A stretch of DNA of 64,000 nt from JAUWOY01 sp034431315 (GTDB lineage Bacteria > Chloroflexota > Anaerolineae > VGOG01). The notes beneath the pieces were generated by a model, which saw only the letters and a list, made by a program, of their open reading frames with translations, was not told where the DNA came from and ran no database searches. The stretch lies in the NCBI GenBank assembly GCA_034431315.1, contig DAOUDK010000044.1, positions 1 to 64,000 of the forward strand, written 5' to 3'. Shown in pieces: positions 51,501 through 59,359 of the stretch (positions within the stretch are counted from its first letter, which is position 1; each line of letters opens with the position of its first letter). Made by a program: the position numbers and the translations under genes.

Positions 51501-52459
51501 CGGCGCTGGGTGCCGAGTGGCTGGGTTCGGTCTACATCGAGTCCGACGAGCCCCTGGGGATCGTCATGGATCAGACCAGCTTCCTGCCATCGGAGGATCA
51601 GGGGACGCTGCTGACCTATGAAGCGTTTCCCTACGATCTCACCAAGGACAAGGTCTGGTATGCTGACCTGGTCTTCCGCGAGCTGAGCGGCTGGGAGGCC
51701 AGCATTCAGGTGCAGAACCTGACCCAGGACTCTCTGCCCACCTTCGTGACGGTGGAGTTCTTCGACGCCAGTGGCGACTCCATCCTTTTCCTGGGCGACT
51801 GGGTCTGTCGTGCCGGAGGAGCCACCTTTTATCTGCCAGCCATCGTTGACCTGGGTATGACGTATGCTGGGGCAGCCGTGATCCAGTCCCACGAGCAGGT
51901 TGACTATCCGGGTGGTATGCACGATGGTGAGCCCATCTTCGTCGTGGTTGACCTGAAGAAGACCAAGATGTACGATGAGGCCCTGCATCGCTGGAGACAC
52001 ACCATTCCTGGTGAGATCCAAGGTGGCGCCTACAATGCTCGTGCGGAGAGTGACAAGGCGGGACCGGGGCCTATCATGCTTCCCTTCCTATCCAAGGCCA
52101 GGGATGATCAGGGTGTGACCTCTCTGATCGCCATCCGCAACAATTCCAACTGCAACAACATAGCGATCGAGCTGGAGGTCAGAAAAGGGACCGGAACCGT
52201 GCTTACCTATGTGTCTAACTTCTGGCTGAGCGCCGGGCATGTCAAGCTCATAGACCTGGCCAACCTGGGCAGCGTGAAGCCTGGCTTCATTGGCGCAGGG
52301 ACAATAGAGGTCAAAGACGCGGAACAACTGTGCGACACGGACCACGATGGGCAGCCGGATCAGGAGCCGGTCATGCCCTCGGTGGTGGTAGTGAACAGGG
52401 GCGCTGGCCCTGGTGACATCACCGCGGTATACAAGGGCATCCGCGGAGGGACCCATTAG
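45578..52459 (+). CDS. giant secreted DUF11-repeat protein with C-terminal four-repeat module
   Basis: About 2293 residues. Start 45578 with GGGAGG 6 nt upstream. Signal peptide about 1-52 (LLLVLAAGLALLGLALAVPAG). Directly after it comes a heptamer-coded stretch (TSNFQPP, SNLQSPI; 45740-45830). A lectin/CBM-like domain (LNGGFETGLTNWITGG) is at about 90-300. About seven DUF11 domains start near residues 305, 447, 600, 755, 918, 1086 and 1256 (ADL-xITK pattern). A segment with KEWYVYDDANEDG is near 1458. Residues about 1748-2293 are the module also found at 31.8-35.5 and 52.7-54.3 kb. Ends with a terminator at 52489. Cell-surface layer or fibre protein. Confidence 0.9.
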   Translation: MNIHPTNTSSRSTAIHLQRHKPILRLLLVLAAGLALLGLALAVPAGMETAASIPPPTSNFQPPTPNFQPPTSNLQSPISNLQPPSLLLATVLNGGFETGLTNWITGGSANHVEVLQASNFWTSIGSVGQPTPTEGNSFALLCNGPGIVDGTPQGNIDLDGGPTPEYDTSILSVDLILNASDVPATLSFDWSFLTDEDRNAPDSFDDFFQVTLNSVVILAGSRPTGGVSPYLDVPGMNFVWYKVSSTGATNGCDFGDGRNSFQTFRTLISNPGNYTLSFLVADQGGPPGGDIDSGLLIDNVQLIPEIDLEITKTATPDPAIAGDPLIYEVTVENHGTGRALDVVVTDTLPIQVDFIAHNLPIYTDQTLPQGCTFGTGTGPGGEDQLVCDLGDVLGGESVSFEIEVDVQADALANGTLVLTNTAEVDSLTADGNPRNDIVILGTILQDEADLRVLKVSKPDTSVRAGQLFTYTIYVDNLGPSFARAITLTDDILAVGAFTVTQIILDPNRPDTCTPMPPPPVGGGPGPTIIECELGQPLEPYGYPGSGRWTIQIELTSDVTQDVNNRVRVVSADDPATGLPGTPDPDTSNNVAEDFISVTDVADLTITKMVEDAGSNPDGNLYTALAGERVRWTITVTNKGPSTSENVVVWDKLPAGLVEGSVTAIAVTPPQGGGQCNLGTPGDPNEPLFCQLGNLAPGETATVTIAADIDPSYVADRPSTPFANYLPNDAYLTSDILDPDTGNNAVFDTFVEVLAQADLGISKSARGDNINGYDPVTQQYTKVQLDNQVSAGELLQYTLVVSNTGPSDAQNVVVTDTLPPPAGPVATVHFVAADGADCRQDPIDRNEITCDLGTMPDETSRIIYILVRVDPSAAGPDNMATITNTATITSTTTLDRFDGDPWPGDNNLTTNTTTVSSAVADVFVTKVDIPAEARLDEPFEPDKAMAGEEHRYLITFGNNGPSVARSVNVTDTLDFKQDGILGETFVRCEPLDPDDLVECSEEQTIILSDTVRVDTLQVANEAIISGGTGTLNPGDSFSFYLITKVDPGYVLDADDLIAENTAWISSTTMDYRTANNHNTELTEIIAEADLQVTKTDMPDPGQNLYYDPVTNKFTYTYTISIENLGPSDAAKVVLIDTLPVDASFIEFGTLEDTQCYFRDDGTVFCLVGNDENNQTVAQRGRLNVDSSKDVEIVVQADASAVDFLENCVEVKAIAEADFPFRPTDPIPPADFLDGRTPTSDPNLANNTFCETTTLKNPAVQVDKKVYIRYSPERGIDNRGLDPVDACADLATDDILTLPGDELTYCYTITNEGDTWLSSIKLQDQSDANIIRTPTSDFAVAYPSQPPLRGTTTVAGADEAQTITIETAEFDKAVLAPKGVADDYDHILIVRSFTVDFPAGGVTYLGTNTARVDARPSTKYSTPLPGIAASGDCDPRLPEHVCDTDLLHDTLALPVLEETTKEWYVYDDANEDGLPSCDDVVGYTVTIPNTGTIEATGVVFTDTLYNYIADDPEDPRVPATLINGSVSAAIHVHGLDPVSGREIDADVQPPDLAFGEDLLLRTFAPAVGGGYIELTYPSAVLLDSEIIKGNNPDDDEVIVATRLKIPPQGHLLRFGGVTYDPPILVTFSLRIKYRVYIKRTAPTDAIVLNHGWLTYNEIGLFDQRFPDFDPANPDAHTAANKVANNHAGTPGRAWESYEFPGWPEVPEDVEPTNYPGPRFDDYAQPGADLRDDDDPTWFEVKCGTDNSTSGTGTHLQLPAIDHQGGWETMIQVQNAGDDDTGVVTFFWGEYSAQCPYSDPGPIGYACKWVAKDGVWSLEDQDIPVMARSAIVYSVAEGLFDQACLDAAQVIVEPNPYWDPRPKSAKWQDWVDDYEGTGLQLAVITQREGPNDFDTLVSSAYPGISENMKGCGPPYQYFAPYAMSRYHGLDTEMIIQNCGERCTEVWLDYQKQGACDFSYSDQIGRLAPGESIRKRVPAALGAEWLGSVYIESDEPLGIVMDQTSFLPSEDQGTLLTYEAFPYDLTKDKVWYADLVFRELSGWEASIQVQNLTQDSLPTFVTVEFFDASGDSILFLGDWVCRAGGATFYLPAIVDLGMTYAGAAVIQSHEQVDYPGGMHDGEPIFVVVDLKKTKMYDEALHRWRHTIPGEIQGGAYNARAESDKAGPGPIMLPFLSKARDDQGVTSLIAIRNNSNCNNIAIELEVRKGTGTVLTYVSNFWLSAGHVKLIDLANLGSVKPGFIGAGTIEVKDAEQLCDTDHDGQPDQEPVMPSVVVVNRGAGPGDITAVYKGIRGGTH
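45740..45830. repeat. heptamer tract after the signal peptide of the DUF11 protein (13 units)
   Basis: Thirteen units CCTCCAA, CTTCCAA, CCCCCAA, TCTCCAA and one CTTTCAA. Codes for heptapeptides PPTSNFQ, PPTPNFQ, SPISNLQ at or near the predicted mature N-terminus. Confidence 0.96.
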
Positions 52460-52488
52460 TAGCCTGTAGCATTCGCTTGGCAGCAACG

Positions 52489-52521
52489 AAAAAGCCACCA
52501 GGGTAATCCTGGTGGCTTTTT
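52489..52521. terminator. bidirectional intrinsic terminator, second copy
   Basis: AAAAAGCCACCAGG/CCTGGTGGCTTTTT with a TAA-type loop, 30 nt past the DUF11-protein stop. Near-identical to 35668-35700, including the trailing CGTATTCATCCGGC. The rest of 52460-52674 shows no gene. Confidence 0.9.
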
Positions 52522-52674
52522 CGTATTCATCCGGCGCTCGGTTTGTGAACCGTGCCCTATATGGCCAGGCTGGTGCAGGCGGCTTGGCGAATTTGAACTT
52601 GTGAGCGCCGCAGAGATTGACGGCCGGTAGCACTACACTTTCAAACCCACCGCAGGCGAGGTGTTCAAAGACCG

Positions 52675-54264
52675 CTATTTGATTACCGGGATGCCTTCGT
52701 AGATCGCCGTGATGTCGCCGGGGCCGGTGCCCTGCTGCACCACCACGGCTGAGAGCATGACCCCAGTCAGGCCATCATTGCCCACTACCCTCACCCTGCC
52801 CGCACCGACGAAGCCGGGAATCAGGCTGCCTATGTTGGCCAGATCAATGGTCTTCAGGTGGCGGGGCGGGAGCCAGAAGATGGGAAGCCTGGTAACCAGA
52901 TTGCCGGTTCCATCGGTGATCTCTACCGTGAGCTTTATCCCGTTGTTATCAGAGTTATTGCGGACGGCGATCAGTGAGGTCACGCCCTGGTACCCTTTGG
53001 CCAAGGAGGGGAGTGCAATATCCGTCACCGTTTCCTGCTCGTTCTTCGCATGGGCGTTGTAGCTGCCCCCCTGCCTCGTAGCAGGATGTTTCAGGTCTAC
53101 CACGGCGAAGATAGGCTGACTACGGGAATGGATCACGGCTGCCCCCACGTAGTTCATCCCCAGGTCAATGATGGCCGGCAGGTAGAAAGTGGCAGAGCCA
53201 TTGGCACAGATCCAGTCGCCGAGGGAAAAGAGGTGGTCGCCGCTGTTGTCCATGAATTCCACCGTGACGAAGGTGGGCAGAGAATGTTGGGTCAGGTTCT
53301 GCACCTGGATGCCCACGTCCCAGCCGCTCCACTCTCGGTAGATGAAGCCGGCATAGAAGACCGTGTCTTCAGAATCCTTATAGGGATGAGCCAGGTAGGT
53401 CAGCAGCATATCCTGGCCCGTCGAGAGGGGCTCGAAGCTCGTCTGATCTACGACGATGCCCAGGGGCTGGCTGGCGGTGATATAGGCTGAACCCAGCCAG
53501 GCTTCGTCGCCGCCCAACTCTGGCACGCGGGGCACTCTCACTCGCACCGCCTCGCCCGGCGCCAGTTGCTGGATGTGCTGGGCGTAGCTCAACCTACAGC
53601 TCTCCTGTTCCCGATAATAGATCCAGACGGAGACACAGTATCGGCCGGAGTTCTGGATGGTCATCTCGGTATCCAGGTCATGATAGCCTTTCATGAGATA
53701 GGGCGCGAAGTAGCCGTAGGGAGGCCCATTCCCTACCATCGTCTCGTCTATCCCCACGTAGGTGCTGGAGACAGTGGTGCCAAAGTCATCGGGGCCAACT
53801 CGGTTGACGGTCACTGCCAAAGGCTGGCCGCTGCCCTCGTAGTCCTCCCTCCAGGTGTTCCAGTCCGCCGTGGTGGTGAGATCAGCGTCGTTGCAGGCGT
53901 CTTGGAAGTCACTGTCGTCAACCGAGTAGATGATGGCCGAGTAGGCATCAGCCGGAATCTGGCTGCGCAGGGTCCAGACCCCATTCTCAGGGATGCTCAT
54001 GCAGGCGTGACCCATAGGCCCAGGATCGTTAGAGGGACATAGGCCTGAATAGGCTCCCCAGAAGAACGCTACCGCCCCTGTCCTCTCGTCCCCCACGTTC
54101 TGCACCTGGATCCGGGTGCTCCAGCCACCCTTCTTGTCAATGCGGGGGATCTGAACCCTTCTGCCAGGTTCAGCAGCCGATGCGGTGATGGCTGTCAGTA
54201 GCTGCAGCGCGCACACCACTCCTATGACCGATACTAAAGCCAGGATAAAATACCGCTTTTTCAT
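52675..54264 (-). CDS. secreted protein consisting of the four-repeat module
   Basis: About 529 residues. Signal peptide (YFILALVSVIGVVCALQLLTAITASA), then only the module that ends the lamin-tail and DUF11 proteins: VQIPRIDKKGGWSTRIQVQN, YGYFAPYLMKGYHDLDTEMTIQN, VFYAGFIYREWSGWDVGIQVQN, ALPSLAKGYQGVTSLIAVRNN, ending DITAIYEGIPVIK. Cysteines recur at matching positions (GLCPSNDPGPMGHAC, DACNDAD, RYCVSVW). Start 54264 (MKKRYF) has AAGGAG 8 nt upstream. No anchor is visible, so it may be a secreted subunit that assembles with the two giant proteins. Confidence 0.88.
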   Translation of the reverse strand: MKKRYFILALVSVIGVVCALQLLTAITASAAEPGRRVQIPRIDKKGGWSTRIQVQNVGDERTGAVAFFWGAYSGLCPSNDPGPMGHACMSIPENGVWTLRSQIPADAYSAIIYSVDDSDFQDACNDADLTTTADWNTWREDYEGSGQPLAVTVNRVGPDDFGTTVSSTYVGIDETMVGNGPPYGYFAPYLMKGYHDLDTEMTIQNSGRYCVSVWIYYREQESCRLSYAQHIQQLAPGEAVRVRVPRVPELGGDEAWLGSAYITASQPLGIVVDQTSFEPLSTGQDMLLTYLAHPYKDSEDTVFYAGFIYREWSGWDVGIQVQNLTQHSLPTFVTVEFMDNSGDHLFSLGDWICANGSATFYLPAIIDLGMNYVGAAVIHSRSQPIFAVVDLKHPATRQGGSYNAHAKNEQETVTDIALPSLAKGYQGVTSLIAVRNNSDNNGIKLTVEITDGTGNLVTRLPIFWLPPRHLKTIDLANIGSLIPGFVGAGRVRVVGNDGLTGVMLSAVVVQQGTGPGDITAIYEGIPVIK

Positions 54265-54306
54265 CAGCAACGCTCCTTATCATATAAATGAGCGTGATCA
54301 AAGGTC

Positions 54307-57300
54307 TCACGGCGCGGGAAGCTGTACACTGAATTCCCACGGATGCATAAGGAGGGGCAAGAAGAGCCTATACTCCCCACCCCCCGTCGTCACCCGCTTC
54401 TCGATCACGTTGCCCGCCCCGTCGTCGAGGAGCACGCTGTTGGTGATAGGGCCCTGGCCTGTGGCCTGCACTGCGAAGCGGACGGTGGCCATGCCGTTAA
54501 CCGGCACGCGCCCGCTCCAGGTGAGGCGGTGGGTGGAGTCATCGTAAACAGCCGGCCCGCCACTGCCCGCCCAGGCCGAGCCGGGGATATAGACGACCTC
54601 GGAGGGAAGGGTGTCGGTCAGGGCTACCATCGCCGGGCCGCCGCCTCCGTTCTTCACCAGGATGGTGTAGGTCAGCACCTGGCCGGGACTCACCGCCCCC
54701 CCTTCCCCGGGGCTGCTGCTGACCCGCTTCTCCGAGGGGCTTAGATCCGGGGCTACTATTGTCGTGGTGGCCGTGCGGGTGAAGGGCGGGTGTACGCCGT
54801 CGTCAATGGTGGCCGTGTTGACGACGACCGTGCCATCTGGCAAGGGGAGCACGATCCGCACGGCGAAGGAGAAGGAGGCCTGGCTGCCGCTGGGCACAGC
54901 GCCGCTCCACAGGATCCGGTTGGCGATATCATCGTAGATCGCCCCGCCAGTCGCGCTGCCCGGCTGGTAGACGGCGTGGGGAGGGATGGGGTCTACGACG
55001 GCCACCTCCGCCGCGTCGGCGATCCCCGCGTTGCGCAGGGTCAGGGTGTAGGTCAGCACCTCGCCGGGTACGGCCACGCTCTTGTCCACCTCCTTGGTCG
55101 AGCCTTCCAGCTCGATGGTGTTGACCCGTGTCGTCGCCCGACGCTCGTAGGTCGTGCCCCGTCCATTGTCAATGATCGCCGTGTTGGTGATGATCGTCTC
55201 CGTCGGCAGCGGGTCGGCGATTTTCACCTGGAAGGCGATGGCATGCGGCGGGGAAGGAGGTGAGATCAGAACAGCTAACCCGTCGCGCACGTAGGATTCA
55301 TTGTAAGCGACGGTCAGACCCTGGGTGCCGTCGGCGTTCTGAACGCCGATGGTGGCCTCGTCCAGGCGCTCAATCATGGACTGGTATTGATAGGTGATAG
55401 AGCCATCGGCTCGCAGGATGACCTGGAAGGTGTAGGGGCCACCGCTGCTGAAGTGGGGCACCCCCACGTAGGAGACCACCAGAGCGTCCTCGTTGTTGCT
55501 CCAATAGTAGGCCTCCCCGCTGCTGGAGAAGCTAAGATCATCCCAGAAGGGAGCTAAGAGGTTGAAGGGCTCCTCGCCGCTGGGCAAGGATACATTGGTG
55601 AAGGTTGTGTAATCGCTGGTCAGGCTCAGGAAACCGTTGGAGCACAGGCGGAAGGTGGTGAAGTCATTATCGTAGAAGGGGAAGGAGAATCCGATCGGGA
55701 AAGGGCCGACGTTGGTGTCGTCGCCCAGGTCGGTGATGGGCGTGCCTATGCCGACGATGTCTATCCATTCATAGATCGGGCCGCCGGGCTGATCGCTGTC
55801 GGTCCAGGTGTAGCCCCGTTCCATTACTGGCACAGCCCCCGCCCACTCGATCTGATCCAGGGCCGCGTTGTAGATCGCCCCGCCGCTGACGCTGCCGGAT
55901 ACGTAGGCCGTGTTCTCAGGAATGGTATCCACCAGGCTGACGTTGGGTGCCTCAATGGAGCCCGAGTTAATCAGAGAGATGGTGTAAGTCAACACGTCGC
56001 CAGCCGGGGCCACTGTCTGAGCAACGCTGTTCACCGTCTTGGTTGAGCCTGTCAGATTGGGGGCCAGCACCGTCGTGATTGCGCTGGCCTGGAGGGTGTG
56101 GCCCTGCCCGCTGTCCAGGGTGGCCGTGTTGGTGATGGCCGTCCCTCCAGCCAGGGCCTCTTCGACGACCGCCTGGAAGGTGAAAGTGATCTTGGTCATG
56201 GCCGTCAGGGTGCCACTCCACTGAATGTGGTCAAAATCTGGATCGTAGATCGCGCCGCCGGTGGCGCTGTCCGTGACGTAGGTCGTGTGCTCCGGGATCG
56301 GGTCGGTCAGGCTGATTTCGGGCAGGTCGGTGGCGCCGATGTTGTTCAGAGTCAGGGTGTAGGTCAGCGCCTCGCCCGGAACGACCGCCTCCTTGTCCAC
56401 CGTCTTGGTCAGGGAGGGCAGGGTGAGCCAGGTAATGGATCGGGCCACCGTCTGGGCCAGCGCATCGCGGGGGCCGACGCTCTCCAGGCCGAATCCGAAG
56501 TAGATCACGCGGTAGGGGGGCGATTCGGCCTTGAGCCCCCGGATGCCCCCATCGGGATGGGCCAGGATGGGCCAGGCGGCATCGTCGGCAGGCTCGATCT
56601 CGTCGGGATAGAAGCAGCCGAAGAAGGTGCAGAAGCCCGTGTCCTTGTAGGCGTAGGTGTCGTTGAGGGTGAGGGTCAATCCCGCCAGGATGTCGGCCCC
56701 GATCAACTCGTCCAGGGTTGCCGGTTCCCCGAGGAAGCTGGCGTGCAGGTAGTTGGTATAGAAGAGTGGTGCGTAGCCTTGTTGGTAATCCCAGTAGCCA
56801 ATGTCCTGCCCGGCGATGAGGAGTTGCCCCCCGCTGTCCAGGTAATCCATCAGGGCCTGGTCGGCGCCGATGTAGCCCGGCGACTGCCAGGGGTTGGCCC
56901 AGATGACGACGTCGTAGGCCCCCAACTCCTCGGCGGTGGGAATATGGGCCGTGTCGGTGATGAGGCGCGTGTCGTATAGGTAGCCGGCCTCATCCAGAGC
57001 GTACTGATAGTAAAGAGTGACGTTCTCCCCTATCCAGACATCGGCATCCACCAGCAGGAGGGAGGGGGCCAGGGACAGGGCGAAGTCCTGGCTGGTCACC
57101 GCCCCCTCGGCGATGCTAACCCCCGCCCGCTGGATCTGATGGCCCGACAGGCTAGCCTCTACGGTGTAGCTGCCCACAGGCAGGGTCAGACTGTAGAACC
57201 CGTTACCGAAGGCAGCGTCCGCCGTCGCCGAGGCCGGGGTGTTCAAGGCACGGATCGTGGCCGCCAGCGGCTCCCCTGTCCTCCCCCTCGTCACCCGACC

Positions 57301-59106
57301 GCTGAGGGTTCCCGTTGGGGCTGGCTTCAGGGCCAGGTCGCGCATGGACATGTAGCCCGTGATCACCTCCACCCCCTGCGCCGTGGCCGAGAGGTAGCCG
57401 AACGCGCTGGCCGTGACGTCGTAGAAGCCCCCCGGCACGCTCACGGCGTAGGTCCCCGTGGCATCGGTCATAGTGATGAACTGATCACCAGCCTGGCTGA
57501 CCCCACTGACTATCGCTTCAGGAATCGGAGCGTCTTTGAACTTTGAACTTTGAACTTTGAGCTTTGAACTTGTTACCTGGCCGTAGAGCTTCCCCGCCTC
57601 CAGGGCCCAGCGGACGGCATCGTAGGCGTCAATCCGCCCGGCGCCGAAGGCGTTGTCGGGGCCAGGCTCGCCCAGACTTGTACTGAGCCCCGTCGAAGTA
57701 TCGGCGGCGGTGTACTTCATGAAGTTCTCCAGGTCGTCGGCGGTCAGGGTGGGGTCGGCCTCCAGCAGCAGGGCCGTCAGTCCCACCGCGTGGGGAGTAG
57801 CCATGGAGGTGCCGCTCCAGCCCCCCTCGTAGCCACCGCCGGGAACGCTGGAGCGGATGTCCACGCCGGGCGCGCTGATCTCAGGCTTAACCTCCTCCCA
57901 GAAAGAAGGGCCTCGACTGCTGAAGGAGGCGATGGCGTCCTCGGAGTTGGTGGCGCCCACGGCCACGGCGTGGGGGAAGCTGCTCGGTGAGTGCACGGAC
58001 CCACTGCCCATCTCCCCGTCGTTGCCGGCGGCGAAGACGGGGAAGATGCCCGCCGCCTGCCAGGCCGCCACGTCGGGCCAGAAGGCGGGATTGGCCCCGT
58101 TCGCGTCGCCCCAGGAGTTGTTGACCACGTCGGGGGCCTGGCTGGGATCCGGGTTCTCTCCGTTGAGGTCGGTGGGGGCCAGGATCCACTGGAAGCCCTG
58201 GTGGATCTTCACGTCATCGGTGACGCCGGAATCATCGAAGATCTTGACGGCGATCCATTGAGCGCCGGGGGCCACGCCGATTTGGTTCCCACTCCCATCG
58301 TCCCCCACGATGGTTCCCATGGTGTGGGTGCCGTGGCCGTGGCCATCGTCGGGGGCATCTGGGTAGGTGGCCGTGGGATCGAACCAATTATACTCGTGAT
58401 CCCCATCGGCGCCACGATATTGGCTCTGCAGGGCGGGGTGGGTCCAGTCCACGCCGGTATCCACGTTGGCCACCACCACCCCGCGCCCGGTGATGCCGAA
58501 ATCGCTCCACACCTGATCGGCTCGCACCTGGGCGATGTTCCACTCCGGTTGGAGATTGGAAGTTGGAAGTTGGAGGTTGGAGGTTGGAGACTGGAGATTG
58601 GAAGTTGGATTTTGGATTTTGAACTTTGGATTTTGGATTTGGTGTTTGTGATTGGCGCGGATTCTCTCCACCTCTGGCTGGGCGGACAGGGCCAGGAGGG
58701 TCTCCAGGTCGCCGGTCACGGCCAGGCCGTTGAAGATCCAGAAGGGGACGTACCCCTCGACGCGGCCTGAAGCCTGCTGTCCATCCAGATAGGACTGGAT
58801 GCCCCGCTGGCTTCTCTCGGCCACGGCCTGCAGGGATGAGACCACCACCTGGCGGCGGGTCAACTTCTCTTGGATCCGCCGCGCCGGGGCCAGGTCGGCC
58901 TGCTGGGTCAGGTGGACGATGTAGGTCGTCTTCTCCCCGGAGGCCAACTCCTTGAGAACCTGAGGCTCAATCTTGATCCGCAGGGCCAGGGGGATCTTCT
59001 GGAGGGGAGGCAGCTCCAGCGAGGGATCCGCCTCGATGAGGGAGGGGATCAGCAACAGGGGGAGTGCAGCTAAAACAAAAAGGCTAAACCATTTTCGCCA
59101 AGTCAT
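54307..59106 (-). CDS. multidomain subtilisin-like serine protease (S8) with DUF11-type repeats
   Basis: 1599 residues. Signal peptide 1-26. An I9-type propeptide spans about 55-150 (TYIVHLTQQ). A heptamer-coded linker is at about 155-187. The S8 catalytic domain follows: D216 (VDTGVD), H258 (GHGTH), oxyanion N362 (AAGND), S434 (GTSMATPH). A second heptamer-coded linker (SSKLKVQSSKFK) is at 513-524, then two carboxypeptidase-regulatory-like domains, a glutamine-amidotransferase-like segment (LLVDADVWIGE to YFGFGLES), four DUF11-type domains (TKTVDKEAVVPGEALTYTLTL) and a nascent-type strand region, ending YRLFLPLLMHPWEF. Complete triad. Exported protease, likely processing surface or extracellular proteins. 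Confidence 0.94.
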   Translation of the reverse strand: MTWRKWFSLFVLAALPLLLIPSLIEADPSLELPPLQKIPLALRIKIEPQVLKELASGEKTTYIVHLTQQADLAPARRIQEKLTRRQVVVSSLQAVAERSQRGIQSYLDGQQASGRVEGYVPFWIFNGLAVTGDLETLLALSAQPEVERIRANHKHQIQNPKFKIQNPTSNLQSPTSNLQLPTSNLQPEWNIAQVRADQVWSDFGITGRGVVVANVDTGVDWTHPALQSQYRGADGDHEYNWFDPTATYPDAPDDGHGHGTHTMGTIVGDDGSGNQIGVAPGAQWIAVKIFDDSGVTDDVKIHQGFQWILAPTDLNGENPDPSQAPDVVNNSWGDANGANPAFWPDVAAWQAAGIFPVFAAGNDGEMGSGSVHSPSSFPHAVAVGATNSEDAIASFSSRGPSFWEEVKPEISAPGVDIRSSVPGGGYEGGWSGTSMATPHAVGLTALLLEADPTLTADDLENFMKYTAADTSTGLSTSLGEPGPDNAFGAGRIDAYDAVRWALEAGKLYGQVTSSKLKVQSSKFKDAPIPEAIVSGVSQAGDQFITMTDATGTYAVSVPGGFYDVTASAFGYLSATAQGVEVITGYMSMRDLALKPAPTGTLSGRVTRGRTGEPLAATIRALNTPASATADAAFGNGFYSLTLPVGSYTVEASLSGHQIQRAGVSIAEGAVTSQDFALSLAPSLLLVDADVWIGENVTLYYQYALDEAGYLYDTRLITDTAHIPTAEELGAYDVVIWANPWQSPGYIGADQALMDYLDSGGQLLIAGQDIGYWDYQQGYAPLFYTNYLHASFLGEPATLDELIGADILAGLTLTLNDTYAYKDTGFCTFFGCFYPDEIEPADDAAWPILAHPDGGIRGLKAESPPYRVIYFGFGLESVGPRDALAQTVARSITWLTLPSLTKTVDKEAVVPGEALTYTLTLNNIGATDLPEISLTDPIPEHTTYVTDSATGGAIYDPDFDHIQWSGTLTAMTKITFTFQAVVEEALAGGTAITNTATLDSGQGHTLQASAITTVLAPNLTGSTKTVNSVAQTVAPAGDVLTYTISLINSGSIEAPNVSLVDTIPENTAYVSGSVSGGAIYNAALDQIEWAGAVPVMERGYTWTDSDQPGGPIYEWIDIVGIGTPITDLGDDTNVGPFPIGFSFPFYDNDFTTFRLCSNGFLSLTSDYTTFTNVSLPSGEEPFNLLAPFWDDLSFSSSGEAYYWSNNEDALVVSYVGVPHFSSGGPYTFQVILRADGSITYQYQSMIERLDEATIGVQNADGTQGLTVAYNESYVRDGLAVLISPPSPPHAIAFQVKIADPLPTETIITNTAIIDNGRGTTYERRATTRVNTIELEGSTKEVDKSVAVPGEVLTYTLTLRNAGIADAAEVAVVDPIPPHAVYQPGSATGGAIYDDIANRILWSGAVPSGSQASFSFAVRIVLPLPDGTVVVNTATIDDGVHPPFTRTATTTIVAPDLSPSEKRVSSSPGEGGAVSPGQVLTYTILVKNGGGGPAMVALTDTLPSEVVYIPGSAWAGSGGPAVYDDSTHRLTWSGRVPVNGMATVRFAVQATGQGPITNSVLLDDGAGNVIEKRVTTGGGEYRLFLPLLMHPWEFSVQLPAP
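57534..57568. repeat. heptamer tract in the subtilase, after the catalytic domain (5 units)
   Basis: CTTTGAA/CTTTGAG units on the plus strand; the sense strand reads SSKLKVQSSKFK between the protease and the first regulatory-like domain. Stop-free sense orientation. Confidence 0.94.
58548..58638. repeat. heptamer tract in the subtilase at the propeptide/catalytic junction (13 units)
   Basis: Thirteen units, from GTTGGAG through ATTGGAA and GTTGGAT to TTTGGAT. Sense strand codes for residues about 157-187, ending with TSNLQPEWN at the catalytic-domain start. Confidence 0.96.
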
Positions 59107-59359
59107 GGATCTCTTCTCCTTTGGGGTTTATGGGGATGGGCGCCTTCCTGGCTCGGGGGGCACACCTTTTCATATTCATCCGGCGTGGGGAAGATCGCCG
59201 GGCGTAGTTTTCATGACTGGGGTTGTGACTTTTGAATACAGCAAAGGGCTTTTGTCTATTTTGACCATAAAGCGTGACCAACGCTCTCGCGGTTTGCGGA
59301 GTGTGAGTTAAGCGAGCAATTTGGGCGGAGCGCTGAAGGCATGTAGCCGCAAAGGCTTA

